Origin: Streptomyces solicavernae
Lineage (GTDB): Bacteria; Actinomycetota; Actinomycetes; Streptomycetales; Streptomycetaceae
Length of the DNA: 64,000 nt
Direction of reading: 5' to 3'
NCBI RefSeq assembly: GCF_029968095.1
Contig: NZ_JASCIR010000005.1
Span: 186,001-250,000, forward strand
Shown here: one piece after another, positions 51,588 to 61,165 of the stretch
Layout of the letters: each line of letters opens with the position of its first letter
Position numbering within the stretch: the stretch's first letter is position 1
Made by a program: the position numbers and the translations under genes
The notes under the pieces: model-generated
The model's input: the letters and a program-made list of their open reading frames with translations, nothing else
Databases searched by the model: none
Told to the model about the DNA's origin: nothing

Positions 51588-52307
51588 TTACGACCAGGCG
51601 GCCGCCAAGTACCCCACCCCGTAAGGCGCTTCGTCGTAAAGGAGCTCTCCGGTGAGACCGGCGCCCTCGGCCGCGCCCGCGAGGACCTGCCAGGGGGCGC
51701 GCCCCGCCGCCTTCAGCTCGTACGCGAGTTCCGGGTCGAGAGACGTCAGGGCGGCGACGTCGGCGGCGCCGAGTGCGCGGGCGGCCTCGGTGTCGAAGGC
51801 GGCCGCGCGTTCGTCGAGGTAGCCGGGGGCCTTGAGGGTGCGGCAGGCGCTGGCGTCGCCCATGACGAGGAGGGCCACACGCGCGCCCTGTGCGGCGAGT
51901 TCGCGTCCCGCCTCGACGCAGCGCTCGGTCGGCAGGGACACGCCCACGCCGAGCCCGGTGACGGGCGCGGACGACCAGGCGGCGCGCTCCAGAAGCCAGG
52001 CCCCGACGGCCAGGGACGCCGGGAGTTCCCGGTCGACGGGAGCGTCGGCGTCCCGGACGGGCCCCAGGTGGACGTCCAGGTCCACGCCGAAGCCGCGGAA
52101 GCTGCCGCGGGCGCCTTGCGGGTGCGTGCCGCGTCGGCTCTGCTCGGCCGGGCCGACGACGATCAGCCGGTCCGGACGGGCGGCGGCCAGTACGGCGACC
52201 GCGTCGGCACAGGCGGCACGGGCCTCGGCCAGTTCACCGGCGGCGCCCGCGGCGACCTCCGGCACTAGGAGCGGTGGACAGGGGCAGACGGCTGCGGCAA
52301 CGAGCAT
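51588..52307 (-). CDS. Class III extradiol dioxygenase-like protein
   Basis: The 239-residue protein has the LigB/MEMO-like pattern (AAAVCPCPPLLVPEVAAGAA; DRLIVVGPAEQSRR; VALLVMGDASACRTL). A conserved metal-His set is not complete to my eye, so enzymatic activity is uncertain. It is conserved next to miaA/miaB in Streptomyces. Confidence 0.7.
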   Translation of the reverse strand: MLVAAAVCPCPPLLVPEVAAGAAGELAEARAACADAVAVLAAARPDRLIVVGPAEQSRRGTHPQGARGSFRGFGVDLDVHLGPVRDADAPVDRELPASLAVGAWLLERAAWSSAPVTGLGVGVSLPTERCVEAGRELAAQGARVALLVMGDASACRTLKAPGYLDERAAAFDTEAARALGAADVAALTSLDPELAYELKAAGRAPWQVLAGAAEGAGLTGELLYDEAPYGVGYLAAAWS

Positions 52308-52346
52308 GATCGGCAGGGTAGCTGGCGCGGTGTGCCGCCGCCCTTA

Positions 52347-52509
52347 CCGGGAGACCGGTTCGTACGCATACCGGGAGACCTGTCCGTACGGATGCCGGGA
52401 GACCGGTTCGTACGCATACCGGGAGACCTGTCCGTACGGATGCCGGGAGACCGGTTCGTACGCATACCGGGAGACCTGTCCGTACGGATGCCGGAGACCA
52501 GTCCGTACG
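52347..52509. repeat. 48-bp tandem repeat downstream of miaB
   Basis: Three 48-bp units (starts 52347, 52395, 52443), each made of two related 24-bp halves beginning CCGGGAGACC, plus a partial unit to 52509. It is not CRISPR-like: there are no unique spacers. Confidence 0.85.
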
Positions 52510-52530
52510 ACGGCGGGGCTCCCGGGCCCG

Positions 52531-54057
52531 TCAGTCGCAGCCGCAGCCCGAAGGGGCCGGGGTGGCCTGCGGGGCGGGGGCGCCGATGGTCGGCAGGCCC
52601 AGCAGCACGCCCGCGGGCTTGGCGGCCGGGGCGGCGTTGCGCTTCTCCCAGGCGTCGCCCGCGCGCGTGCGGCGCACGTCGAGGACGGGGCCCTCGGCGA
52701 GCAGGTGGTGCGGGGCGGCGTAGGTGATCTCGACCGTGACGACGTCGCCGGGGCGGACCTCGGCGTCCGGCTTGGTGAAGTGCACCAGGCGGTTGTCGGG
52801 GGCGCGGCCGGAGAGGCGGTGCGTGGTGCCGTCCTTGCGGCCCTCGCCCTCGGCGACCATCAGCTCCAGCGTGCGGCCGACCTGCTTCTTGTTCTCCGAC
52901 CAGGAGATCTCGTCCTGGAGGGCGACCAGTCGCTCGTACCGCTTCTGCACGGCCTCCTTGGGGATCTGGTCGTCCATCTCGGCGGCGGGCGTGCCCGGGC
53001 GCTTGGAGTACTGGAAGGTGAAGGCGTTCGCGAAGCGGGCCTCGCGGACGACGTGCATGGTCTGCTCGAAGTCCTCCTCGGTCTCGCCGGGGAAGCCCAC
53101 GATGATGTCGGTGGAGATCGCCGCTTCCGGCATGGCGGCGCGGACCTTCTCGATGATGCCGAGGAAGCGCTCCTGGCGGTACGAGCGGCGCATCGCCTTG
53201 AGGACCGGGTCGGATCCGGACTGCAGCGGCATGTGCAGCTGGGGCATCACGTTCGGCGTCTCGGCCATCGCCGCGATCACGTCGTCGGTGAAGTCGCGCG
53301 GGTGCGGGGAGGTGAAGCGGACCCGCTCCAGGCCCTCGATCTGCCCGCACGCGCGGAGCAGCTTGCTGAACGCCTCGCGGTCGCCGATGTCCGAGCCGTA
53401 CGCGTTGACGTTCTGGCCGAGCAGGGTGATCTCGGAGACGCCCTCGGCGACCAGGGCCTCGATCTCGGCGAGGATGTCGCCGGTCCTGCGGTCCTTCTCC
53501 TTGCCGCGCAGCGCGGGCACGATGCAGAAGGTGCAGGTGTTGTTGCAGCCCACGGAGATCGACACCCAGGCGGCGTACGCGCTCTCGCGCCGCGTCGGCA
53601 GCGTGGACGGGAAGGCCTCCAGGGACTCGGCGATCTCGACCTGCGCCTCGTCCTGGACGCGGGCGCGCTCCAGGAGGACGGGGAGCTTGCCGATGTTGTG
53701 CGTGCCGAAGACGACGTCGACCCAGGGGGCCTTCTTGACGATGGTCTCGCGGTCCTTCTGCGCGAGGCAGCCGCCGACGGCGATCTGCATCCCCGGGCGC
53801 TTGGTCTTCATCGGGGCGAGCCGGCCGAGGTTGCCGTAGAGCCGGTTGTCGGCGTTCTCGCGCACCGCGCAGGTGTTGAACACCACGACGTCGGCCTCGC
53901 CCTCGGCGGTGCCCTCGGGCGCCCTCACGTACCCGGCGTCCTCGAGCAGACCGGAGAGCCGCTCCGAGTCGTGGACGTTCATCTGGCACCCGTAGGTACG
54001 CACTTCGTACGTCTTCAGATCGCCCACTGCTCCACCTGCTGCCTCGATACCGCTCAC
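52531..54057 (-). CDS. miaB: tRNA methylthiotransferase MiaB
   Basis: The 508-residue radical-SAM enzyme starts at GTG 54057; GTG 54027 is an alternative. It contains [20 protein letters not shown] and [12 protein letters not shown] plus GGCLAQ (the three Cys of the second cluster), then the radical [14 protein letters not shown], and a TRAM domain. It adds methylthio to i6A37 of tRNA. The C-terminal tail PSGCGCD contains two extra cysteines, seen in Streptomyces MiaB. Confidence 0.95.
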   Translation of the reverse strand: MSGIEAAGGAVGDLKTYEVRTYGCQMNVHDSERLSGLLEDAGYVRAPEGTAEGEADVVVFNTCAVRENADNRLYGNLGRLAPMKTKRPGMQIAVGGCLAQKDRETIVKKAPWVDVVFGTHNIGKLPVLLERARVQDEAQVEIAESLEAFPSTLPTRRESAYAAWVSISVGCNNTCTFCIVPALRGKEKDRRTGDILAEIEALVAEGVSEITLLGQNVNAYGSDIGDREAFSKLLRACGQIEGLERVRFTSPHPRDFTDDVIAAMAETPNVMPQLHMPLQSGSDPVLKAMRRSYRQERFLGIIEKVRAAMPEAAISTDIIVGFPGETEEDFEQTMHVVREARFANAFTFQYSKRPGTPAAEMDDQIPKEAVQKRYERLVALQDEISWSENKKQVGRTLELMVAEGEGRKDGTTHRLSGRAPDNRLVHFTKPDAEVRPGDVVTVEITYAAPHHLLAEGPVLDVRRTRAGDAWEKRNAAPAAKPAGVLLGLPTIGAPAPQATPAPSGCGCD

Positions 54058-54188
54058 CCGACCAGGGTAAGGGGTGCGCTCGCGGGACCGGGACGGCGAG
54101 CGGGCGGGCGGGCCGGCGGGAGCGCGCGGATCTGCTGAGAGCAGAGGACTCTGGTCGGCGTGCGGGGTCAGCTGGCAGGATCGCGGAC

Positions 54189-55184
54189 ATGTCGCAGGCA
54201 CTCTCCCGGATCAGCAGGCGCCGCGCCCTTCAGGGGTCCGCGGCCGCCCTCGTGGTCTTCGGGCTGCTGGTGTGGTGGCTGCTGCCGCTCGGCGAGGGGT
54301 CGCCGGGCGGGAAGGTGGTGTTCAGCACGGGCGTGGAATCGGGCGTCTACCAGCGGTACGGACAACTGCTGCAGGCGGCGGCCGCCGACGACCTGCCCGA
54401 CCTGGACATCGAGCTCAAGCAGAGCGAGGGCTCGCAGACGAACGTGGCGCGCGTCGCCACGGGCAGGGCCGACTACACGATCGCGGCGGCCGACGCGGTG
54501 GAGAAGTACCGCCTGGAGAAGCGCCCCGGCTGGCAGCGGCTGCGCGGCTGCGCGCGGCTGTACGACGACTACGTCCAGCTGGTCGTGCAGCACGACTCGA
54601 CCGTGACGCGCGCCGCCGACCTGCGCGGCAAGCGGGTCGCCGTCGGCCAGGAGGGCTCGGGCGTACGGCTGATCGCGGAGCGCGTCCTGAAGGCGGCCGG
54701 GCTCGACCCGGAGAAGGACGTGGAAGCCAGGCCCAGCGGCATAGACAAGGCTCCGCAGCAGCTGGAGAAGGGGGAGATCGACGCGTTCTTCTGGTCCGGC
54801 GGACTGCCCACGACCATCGTGCGGGAGCTTTCGGAGCGCGCGGACATACGCCTCGTACGCCTCGACGACCTCGTCAAGGAGCTGCACCGGCAGGGCGGCG
54901 CCTCGCGCTTCTACCGGGCCGCGGTGATGCCCGCCGACGCCTACCCGGACATGCGCGAGAACACCGCGGTGCCGACGATCGCGGTGGCCAATCTGCTGGT
55001 CACCACGGACCGGGCGGACGCGGCGCTGGCCGAGCGGCTGACCCGTACCGTGATCGACAGCCGCGATCACATCGGCTCGAAGGTGCACGCCGCGCAGCTG
55101 GTCGACCTGCGTACGGCGATATACACCGACCCGCTGTCGCTGCACGAGGGGGCTCGGCGCTACTACCGGTCCGTCAAGCCGTAG
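54189..55184 (+). CDS. TAXI-family solute-binding protein
   Basis: The 331-residue protein has one N-terminal hydrophobic anchor ([15 protein letters not shown]), then the TAXI fold: [79 protein letters not shown] proteins bind carboxylic acids such as glutamate for TRAP transporters. No TRAP permease is adjacent, so it may act alone or with a distant one. Confidence 0.85.
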   Translation: MSQALSRISRRRALQGSAAALVVFGLLVWWLLPLGEGSPGGKVVFSTGVESGVYQRYGQLLQAAAADDLPDLDIELKQSEGSQTNVARVATGRADYTIAAADAVEKYRLEKRPGWQRLRGCARLYDDYVQLVVQHDSTVTRAADLRGKRVAVGQEGSGVRLIAERVLKAAGLDPEKDVEARPSGIDKAPQQLEKGEIDAFFWSGGLPTTIVRELSERADIRLVRLDDLVKELHRQGGASRFYRAAVMPADAYPDMRENTAVPTIAVANLLVTTDRADAALAERLTRTVIDSRDHIGSKVHAAQLVDLRTAIYTDPLSLHEGARRYYRSVKP

Positions 55185-55213
55185 CCACGGGCGGGCCACG
55201 GGCGCGGGTGCCC

Positions 55214-56242
55214 TCACCCCGGCCGGCGGCCCGTGCTCTCCCTCGGTTCCAGGTGGGGGAGTTCGGCCTGGATGTCGCGGACGGGCGCGCCGTCGAGTCG
55301 GTCGAGGAGCTCCTGCGCGGCGAGCCGTCCGAAACCCGAGGTGTCCCGGACGAGGGCCGTCAGGCGGGGGTGCGTGACCCGGCACAGGGCTGAGTCGTCC
55401 CAGGCCACGATGGACAGTTCGGCCGGTACGGCGATGCCGCGCTCGGCGGCGACGGAGGCGCCGGCGACGGCCATCACGTCGTTGTCGTAGATGATCGCGG
55501 TCGGCGGCTCGGGCCCGTCGAGGATGCGCCGGGTGGCCTCGGCGCCCTCCGCGTCGGAGTAGTCGGTGGTCACCGAGCGGGCCCCGTCGAGGCCGAGCCG
55601 GGCGGCCTCGGTGCGCAGGGAGCTGATCCGGCGCTCGGTGTGGGCGAGCCCCGGCAGTCCGGCGACATGCACGACGCGGCGGTGGCCGAGCCCGTGCAGA
55701 TGCGCGAGTACGGAGGCCATCGCGGCGGAGTCGTCGGCCCACACCGTGGACAGGGCGGCGGCCTCCTCGCCGGCGGCGGGCGCGCCGATGACGACGGCCG
55801 GCAGGCCGAGCGAGGAGAGCAGCGCGGGCCGCGGGTCGTGCGCGCGCGGGTCCACGACGAGGACGCCGTCGACCCGCTTCTCGGCCCACCAGCGGCGGTG
55901 CAGTGCGCACTCGGCGTCGATGTCCTCGACCACCTGGAACAGGAGTGCCACCTTCCGGGAGGCGAGCACTTCCTGTACGCCGGAGACGAGTTGGAGGAAG
56001 AACGACTCGACGCCCAGGGTGTGTGCGGGCCGCGCGAGGACCAGGCCGACACAGCCCGCGCGTTCGCCGGACAGGGCGCGGGCGGCGCTGTTGGGCTGCC
56101 AGCCGAGCTGCTCGGCGACGCGGTGGACGCGGTCCCGGGTGCCCTGCGAGACGCCCGGCCTGCCGTTGAGCGCGAAGGAGACGGCGCTCTCCGAGACCCC
56201 CGCACGGCGCGCGATGTCCTTGATGGTGGGGCGACGCGTCAT
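55214..56242 (-). CDS. LacI-family regulator of the glycan operon
   Basis: The 342-residue protein begins with the HTH TIKDIARRAGVSESAVSFAL and hinge NSAARALSGERAG, then a periplasmic-binding-like effector domain (VGLVLARPAHTLGVESFF; IIYDNDVMAVAGASVAAERG; LSIVAWDDSALC). It is divergent from the sugar ABC operon. Two CTAAACCGCATTAG operators lie between them, so it likely represses the operon (and itself) until a glycan-derived sugar is present. Confidence 0.9.
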   Translation of the reverse strand: MTRRPTIKDIARRAGVSESAVSFALNGRPGVSQGTRDRVHRVAEQLGWQPNSAARALSGERAGCVGLVLARPAHTLGVESFFLQLVSGVQEVLASRKVALLFQVVEDIDAECALHRRWWAEKRVDGVLVVDPRAHDPRPALLSSLGLPAVVIGAPAAGEEAAALSTVWADDSAAMASVLAHLHGLGHRRVVHVAGLPGLAHTERRISSLRTEAARLGLDGARSVTTDYSDAEGAEATRRILDGPEPPTAIIYDNDVMAVAGASVAAERGIAVPAELSIVAWDDSALCRVTHPRLTALVRDTSGFGRLAAQELLDRLDGAPVRDIQAELPHLEPRESTGRRPG

Positions 56243-56285
56243 GTTGTGTGCTCCTCGGGCGGCTCTGCGTGTACGGGCTATTTAA

Positions 56286-56300
56286 GCTAAACCGCATTAG
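56286..56300. promoter_or_regulatory. LacI operator, copy 1
   Basis: GCTAAACCGCATTAG is identical to 56378-56392. Its CTAA...CG...TTAG dyad with central CG is typical of LacI-family sites. It lies 44 bp upstream of the regulator gene start. Confidence 0.7.
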
Positions 56301-56369
56301 GTCCTCAAGCCCTGCCCAGCCTGAGACCGGTCAACGGCCTGTGAAGAAGCGGCGGTCGAGCCAGAACCA

Positions 56370-56398
56370 TTGACACCGCTAAACCGCATTAGTAGAAC
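56370..56398 (+). promoter_or_regulatory. Promoter of the glycan operon with operator in the spacer
   Basis: TTGACA (56370-56375) and TAGAAC (56393-56398) are 17 bp apart. The second operator copy (56378-56392) lies inside the spacer, so bound LacI would exclude RNA polymerase. The operon start codon is at 56452. Confidence 0.7.
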
Positions 56399-56451
56399 TT
56401 CGGTTGCGCGCATCAGAGTTGTTTCCGGTCCGAGCAGAGGAGCCGCAAGCC

Positions 56452-57858
56452 ATGCGCATATCCCGTCGAGCAGACCGCCGAGGAGAGCGCCGATCGGCCA
56501 GCCGAGGAGACCGTCGAGGAGAGCGCCGATCGGCCAGCCGAGGAGACCGTCGAGGAGAGCGGCGCCGCACAGCCCCCCGCGCCGCCACCACGACCGCGAT
56601 CGCCACGGCCTGCGCCGCCCTCACCCTGACGGCCTGCGGGGCGCCCGACGGATCCGCCCCGGACAGCGCGTCCGGCAAGGTCGAGGGCACGGTCAGGTTC
56701 CAGACCTGGAACCTGCGGACCAACTTCAAGCCGTACTTCGAGGGATTGATCGCCGACTTCGAGAAGAAGTACCCGGGCACGAAGGTCGAGTGGATCGACC
56801 AGCCCGCCGAGAACTACGCGGACAAGCTCAGCGCCGACGCCGCCGGCGGCACCCTGCCCGACGTCGTGAACGTCTCCCCCGACCTCGCCGTCCCGCTCGC
56901 GAAGGCCGGCCTCGCCCTTGACCTGGACAAGGCGGCGGCCGAGTACGAGGACGAATATCTCGACGGCGCCTGGAAGAGCCATCGGATTCCGGGCATGGAG
57001 GGCACGTACGCCTTCCCCTGGTATCTGAACACCGGCCCGATGTTCTACAACAAGAGGCTTTTCGAGGAAGCGGGCCTCGACGCCGAGAAGCCGCCGAAGA
57101 CGTACGACCAGCTCTTCGCCGACGCCAAGAGGATGGCGGAGCAGAGCGACGGGAGGATCGCGATGCTCGGCAACGCCCCCGCGATCGAGGACTTCGGCCG
57201 GTACGGCGTACCGCTCATGGACGAGAAGGGCACGGAGTTCACCTTCGACGACGCCAAGGGCGTGGAACTCCTCAAGGAATACAAGGAGTTGTACCGTGCG
57301 GGCGCCCTCGATTCGCAGGCGCTGACCAACGAGGCCGAGGCGACGGGCCGGAAGTTCCAGCAGCAGTCCATCGCCATGAACCCGGGCAGCGCCCTCGACC
57401 TGGGCAAATTCAAGAAGGAGGCGCCGAGCCTCTACAAGAACATCGGCATCACGCCCGCCGTCACCAACACCGGCAAGGACAACATGTACGTCCAGGGCGT
57501 CATGGTGAACGCGCAGAGCGACGTCAAGCCTGCGGCCGTCGCGTTCGCGCACTTCGTGACCAACGCCGAGAACCAGATGGAGTTCGCGCACGAGGTCACC
57601 GTCTTCCCGTCCACGAAAGGCAGTCTCGACGACCCGTTCTTCACCGAGGAGGACGGCACGGACGAGACGCGGGTGCGGGTCGCGGCGGCCAAGTCCCTGA
57701 AGACCGCGGTGAATTACACGCCGGTGCTGTTCAGCGACCAGATGAAGACAGTCCTGCGCAATGAGGTCGCCAAGGCCATGCAGGGCGACAAGTCCCCGCG
57801 GCAGGCGCTCGCGGACGCCGCCGCGGAGTGCAACCGCCTGCTGAAGGCCGCGGGCTGA
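56452..57858 (+). CDS. Sugar ABC transporter binding lipoprotein
   Basis: The 468-residue protein has lipobox LTLTAC (Cys about 62) and an extracellular solute-binding domain (VEGTVRFQTWNLRTNFKPYF; PDVVNVSPDLAVPLAKAG; YAFPWYLNTGPMFYNKRLFE). The region before the hydrophobic core is unusually long (about 45 residues) and made of 13-residue Arg-rich repeats (RRGERRSASRGD type; 39-bp DNA units). An AGAGGAG site precedes ATG 56452. It is the first gene of the LacI-controlled operon and binds a sugar, probably an N-glycan fragment. Confidence 0.85.
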   Translation: MRISRRADRRGERRSASRGDRRGERRSASRGDRRGERRRTAPRAATTTAIATACAALTLTACGAPDGSAPDSASGKVEGTVRFQTWNLRTNFKPYFEGLIADFEKKYPGTKVEWIDQPAENYADKLSADAAGGTLPDVVNVSPDLAVPLAKAGLALDLDKAAAEYEDEYLDGAWKSHRIPGMEGTYAFPWYLNTGPMFYNKRLFEEAGLDAEKPPKTYDQLFADAKRMAEQSDGRIAMLGNAPAIEDFGRYGVPLMDEKGTEFTFDDAKGVELLKEYKELYRAGALDSQALTNEAEATGRKFQQQSIAMNPGSALDLGKFKKEAPSLYKNIGITPAVTNTGKDNMYVQGVMVNAQSDVKPAAVAFAHFVTNAENQMEFAHEVTVFPSTKGSLDDPFFTEEDGTDETRVRVAAAKSLKTAVNYTPVLFSDQMKTVLRNEVAKAMQGDKSPRQALADAAAECNRLLKAAG

Positions 57859-57878
57859 GGCGCCGGGACGTACCGCAC

Positions 57879-58874
57879 ATGAAACCCACCCGCTCCTTGA
57901 AACCCACCCACCCCACGAAACACACCCTCTCCACGAAACCCACCCGCTCCTTGAAACCCACCCACCCCACGAAACGCCCCCTCTCCACGAATCCCACCCG
58001 CCCGATCCGCGCCCACCTCCCCACCAGCCCCTGGCTGTTCCTCGCCCCCGGTCTCCTGATCGTCGGCGGCTTCTCTCTCTACCCGTTCGTCTCGACGGTG
58101 ATCCACTCCTTCACCGACCGGCGGACGCTGGTCGACGGCCGGTACGTGGGCGGCGCCAACTACCAGGAGCTGATCCACGACGACATGTTCTGGACGGGGC
58201 TGCGCAATAGCGTCCTGTACGTCCTGGGCGTCGTGCCGCTCCTGGTGGTGCTGCCGCTGCTGCTCGCGCTGCTCGTACAGCGGCAGTTGCCGGGCATCAC
58301 GTTCTTCCGGTCGGCGTTCTACACGCCGGTGGTCGCCTCCGTGGTGGTCGTCGGCCTGATCTGGGTGTGGATGCTCGACGACCGCGGACTCGTCAACTCC
58401 GTGCTCGGGGCGCTCGGCGTGGGCAAGGTGCCGTTCCTCAGCGACCAGTGGCTGCTGCTGCTCAGCGCGATGCTGGTGACGGTCTGGAAGGGCCTCGGCT
58501 ACTACATGATCATTTACTTGGCGGCACTCGCCAACGTGCCCCGCGAACTGCACGAGGCCTGTTCCGTGGACGGCGCCGGGGCGGTTCGCCGCTTCCTCAC
58601 CGTGACCGTCCCTGCGGTCCGCTCGACGATGGTGCTGGTCGCCGCGCTCTCCTCGGTCAGCGCCTTCAAGGTCTTCTCCGAGGTCTATCTGATGGCGGGC
58701 TCGGGCGGCGGTCCCGGCGGCGCGGACACCACGCTGGTGATGCTGGTCAAGCAGGTCGGCACCGGGCTCAGCGGGCGGGTCGGGTACGCCTCGGCGATCT
58801 CCGTGGTGATCTTCGTGATCACCCTCGGCCTGATGCTCCTGGTACTGCGCGCGGGCCGCAAGGAGGACGCATGA
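57879..58874 (+). CDS. Sugar ABC transporter permease 1
   Basis: The 331-residue protein has six hydrophobic segments and the permease EAA loop (YLAALANVPRELHEACSVDG). The first about 48 residues are Lys/Pro/Thr repeats (KPTRSLKPTHPTKHTLST) encoded by tandem repeats and are not part of the family. The start at ATG 57879 has a weak ribosome site; a later start cannot be excluded. The stop overlaps the next gene (ATGA). Confidence 0.85.
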   Translation: MKPTRSLKPTHPTKHTLSTKPTRSLKPTHPTKRPLSTNPTRPIRAHLPTSPWLFLAPGLLIVGGFSLYPFVSTVIHSFTDRRTLVDGRYVGGANYQELIHDDMFWTGLRNSVLYVLGVVPLLVVLPLLLALLVQRQLPGITFFRSAFYTPVVASVVVVGLIWVWMLDDRGLVNSVLGALGVGKVPFLSDQWLLLLSAMLVTVWKGLGYYMIIYLAALANVPRELHEACSVDGAGAVRRFLTVTVPAVRSTMVLVAALSSVSAFKVFSEVYLMAGSGGGPGGADTTLVMLVKQVGTGLSGRVGYASAISVVIFVITLGLMLLVLRAGRKEDA

Positions 58875-59818
58875 GGACGATCACCGCACCTCGGCCCCCG
58901 GCGCGCCGCGCGGAACAGCCCCCGACGCGCCGCGCGGAACGCCGCCGCGAACGGATCGCCGAGCAGCGCGAAACGCGGCGGCAGGGCGGACGCCGGCTGC
59001 CGGTATGGCAGTGGGTCCTGCGGTACGCGCTGCTCCTCGCGGTCCTCGCCGTGATGATCGGCCCGTTCCTGTGGCAGCTGTCGACCTCCCTGAAGGGACC
59101 GACCGAGGACCTCTACAGCTATCCGCCGAAGCTGCTGCCCGGCGACCCCACCCTCGGCAACTACGCGAAGGTCGCCGACCTCATCCCCGTTTGGGACTTC
59201 GCCCTGAACTCCCTGAAGGTGGCCACGGCCAACGTCCTCACCAACTGCGCGGGCGCGGCGCTCGCCGGGTACGCCCTGGCCAGGATGCGCTTTGGGGGCC
59301 GTAAGGCGGCGCTCGTGGTCTTTGTGACGGCGATGCTGGTGCCGGTCGAGTCGATCATCATCGCCCAGTTCATGACGATGCGGGAGCTGCAGCTCAACAA
59401 CACCCTGATCGGCGTGGTGCTGCCCGGCTGCATCGGCGCGATGAACGTCCTGCTGATGCGGAACGCCTTCGCCAACCTGCCGTACGAGGTCGAGGAGGCC
59501 GCGTACGTGGACGGCGCCGACGCGTGGCAGCGGTTCTGGCGGATCGCGCTGCCCTCGGTGAAGGGGACGCTCGCGGTCGTCGCGATCTTCGCGTTCATGG
59601 GGGCCTGGGACGACTTCCTGTGGCCGCTGATCGTGCTGAGCGACCAGGCGAACTTCACCCTCACCATCGGCCTGAACTATCTGCACGGCACGTTCGCGAA
59701 CGACCAGCGCCTGGTCGCGGCCGGCACGATCATCGCCGTGCTGCCGCTGATCGTGATGTTCGCGTGCCTGCAGCGGTTCTTCTTCCGGGGGGTCGGCGAG
59801 GGGGCGGTCAAGGGGTAG
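58871..59818 (+). CDS. Sugar ABC transporter permease 2
   Basis: The 315-residue protein starts at ATG 58871 in an ATGA overlap with permease 1. An Arg-rich N-terminal about 45 residues precedes six transmembrane segments; the EAA loop is AFANLPYEVEEAAYVDGADA. It belongs to the carbohydrate uptake CUT1 type. No ATPase gene is in the operon; Streptomyces often use the shared MsiK ATPase. Confidence 0.88.
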   Translation: MRTITAPRPPARRAEQPPTRRAERRRERIAEQRETRRQGGRRLPVWQWVLRYALLLAVLAVMIGPFLWQLSTSLKGPTEDLYSYPPKLLPGDPTLGNYAKVADLIPVWDFALNSLKVATANVLTNCAGAALAGYALARMRFGGRKAALVVFVTAMLVPVESIIIAQFMTMRELQLNNTLIGVVLPGCIGAMNVLLMRNAFANLPYEVEEAAYVDGADAWQRFWRIALPSVKGTLAVVAIFAFMGAWDDFLWPLIVLSDQANFTLTIGLNYLHGTFANDQRLVAAGTIIAVLPLIVMFACLQRFFFRGVGEGAVKG

Positions 59819-59884
59819 CCGCTCGGCGATTTCAGCGCACCGTCGTCCACCGCACCATCGATCGCCCCTCTGGGATTGGACCCC

Positions 59885-61138
59885 ATGTCGTACGTGACCT
59901 CCCCCCGCTTCGGCGCCAACTACACGCCCACACGCGGCTGGTTCCACCACTGGCTCGACTTCGATCTGGACGCCGTACGGGCCGACCTCGACTCGATCGC
60001 GCAGCTCGGGCTCGACCACATCCGCGTCTTCCCGCTCTGGCCGCTGTTCCAGCCGAACCGCGCCCTGATCCGCCCCCGCGCCGTCGAGCAGCTGGTCGCG
60101 CTGGCCGACGCGGCCGCCGAGCGCGGGCTCGACGTGAACGTCGACGGGCTCCAGGGCCACCTGTCCAGCTTCGACTTCCTGCCCGCCTGGACCCGGACCT
60201 GGCACCGGCGGAACCTGTTCACGGACGAGGAGGTCGTCGCCGGGCAGGAGGAGTACCTGCGGACCCTCGCCGCCGCGCTCGCCGACCGGCCGAACTTCCT
60301 CGGCATGACCGTCGGCAACGAGATCAACCAGTTCTCGTACGACCCGCACCCCGACCCGGACCGCATCACGCACGAGCAGGCAGCGGCGTGGCTGGAGCGG
60401 ATGCTGGCCGCGTGCGAGGCGGGGGCGCCCGGCGGGTTCCATCTGCACGCCGAGTACGACGCCGCCTGGTACCAGGACGGCCACCCCTTCACGCCCGCCC
60501 AGGCCGCCCGGCTCGGCGCCGCGACGGCCGTGCACTCCTGGGTGTTCAACGGCACCGCGCAGCGCCACGGCCGCACCGGCACCGCCACCGAGCACCACGC
60601 CGCGTACCTGATCGAGCTGGCCAGGGCCTGGCACACCGACCCGCGGCGGCCGGTGTGGCTGCAGGAGGTCGGGGCGCCCGCGCCGCACATCCCGGCCGGG
60701 CACGCCGCGCGCTTCACCGAGGCGACGGTCGCGAACGCCCTGGACTGCGCGCACGTGTGGGGCGTCACCTGGTGGTGCTCGCACGACGTCTCGCGCGAGC
60801 TGGCCGACTTCCCCGAACTGGAGTATTCGCTCGGCCTGTTGACGAACGACCGCGCCGTGAAACCGGCGGGCAAGGCCATCGCCGGGATCGTCGAGGAGTG
60901 GCGCGGCCGGGCGCACCGGCCCGCTCCCCGTACGACCGCACTCGTCCTGGACACCGGCCCGGTGACCGCGCCCGACCGTTCGGTGTGCGCGCCCGGCGGT
61001 GCGTTCTTCGAGGCCTGGGCCGCGCTGACCGCGCAGGGCGTACGGCCCGCCGTGGTCCTCGCCGAGTCCGCGTACGACAAGGACCATCTGGCCGCGCGCG
61101 GCATCACCGCGACGGTCACCCCCGAAGAGGTCGACTGA
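59885..61138 (+). CDS. GH5-like glycoside hydrolase
   Basis: The 417-residue cytoplasmic (no signal peptide) TIM-barrel protein has the clan-A acid/base in MTVGNEINQF (Glu146) and nucleophile in VWLQEVGAPA (Glu261). Close relatives (GH5 subfamily 18) act on mannose-beta-1,4-GlcNAc of N-glycan cores; assignment to that subfamily is inferred from context. Between a transporter and GH85/GH38 enzymes, it would cleave the imported core disaccharide or related sugars. Confidence 0.75.
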   Translation: MSYVTSPRFGANYTPTRGWFHHWLDFDLDAVRADLDSIAQLGLDHIRVFPLWPLFQPNRALIRPRAVEQLVALADAAAERGLDVNVDGLQGHLSSFDFLPAWTRTWHRRNLFTDEEVVAGQEEYLRTLAAALADRPNFLGMTVGNEINQFSYDPHPDPDRITHEQAAAWLERMLAACEAGAPGGFHLHAEYDAAWYQDGHPFTPAQAARLGAATAVHSWVFNGTAQRHGRTGTATEHHAAYLIELARAWHTDPRRPVWLQEVGAPAPHIPAGHAARFTEATVANALDCAHVWGVTWWCSHDVSRELADFPELEYSLGLLTNDRAVKPAGKAIAGIVEEWRGRAHRPAPRTTALVLDTGPVTAPDRSVCAPGGAFFEAWAALTAQGVRPAVVLAESAYDKDHLAARGITATVTPEEVD

Positions 61139-61165
61139 CCCTCCCCACCGAGGAGCCCGACAGCC

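Noticed and set aside
51254..52307. Toxin-antitoxin pair
   Set aside because: The antitoxin-like gene is followed by a convergent dioxygenase-like gene, not a toxin.
52347..52509. CRISPR-like repeat pattern
   Set aside because: Units are contiguous (48 bp, no spacers) and no cas genes are present.
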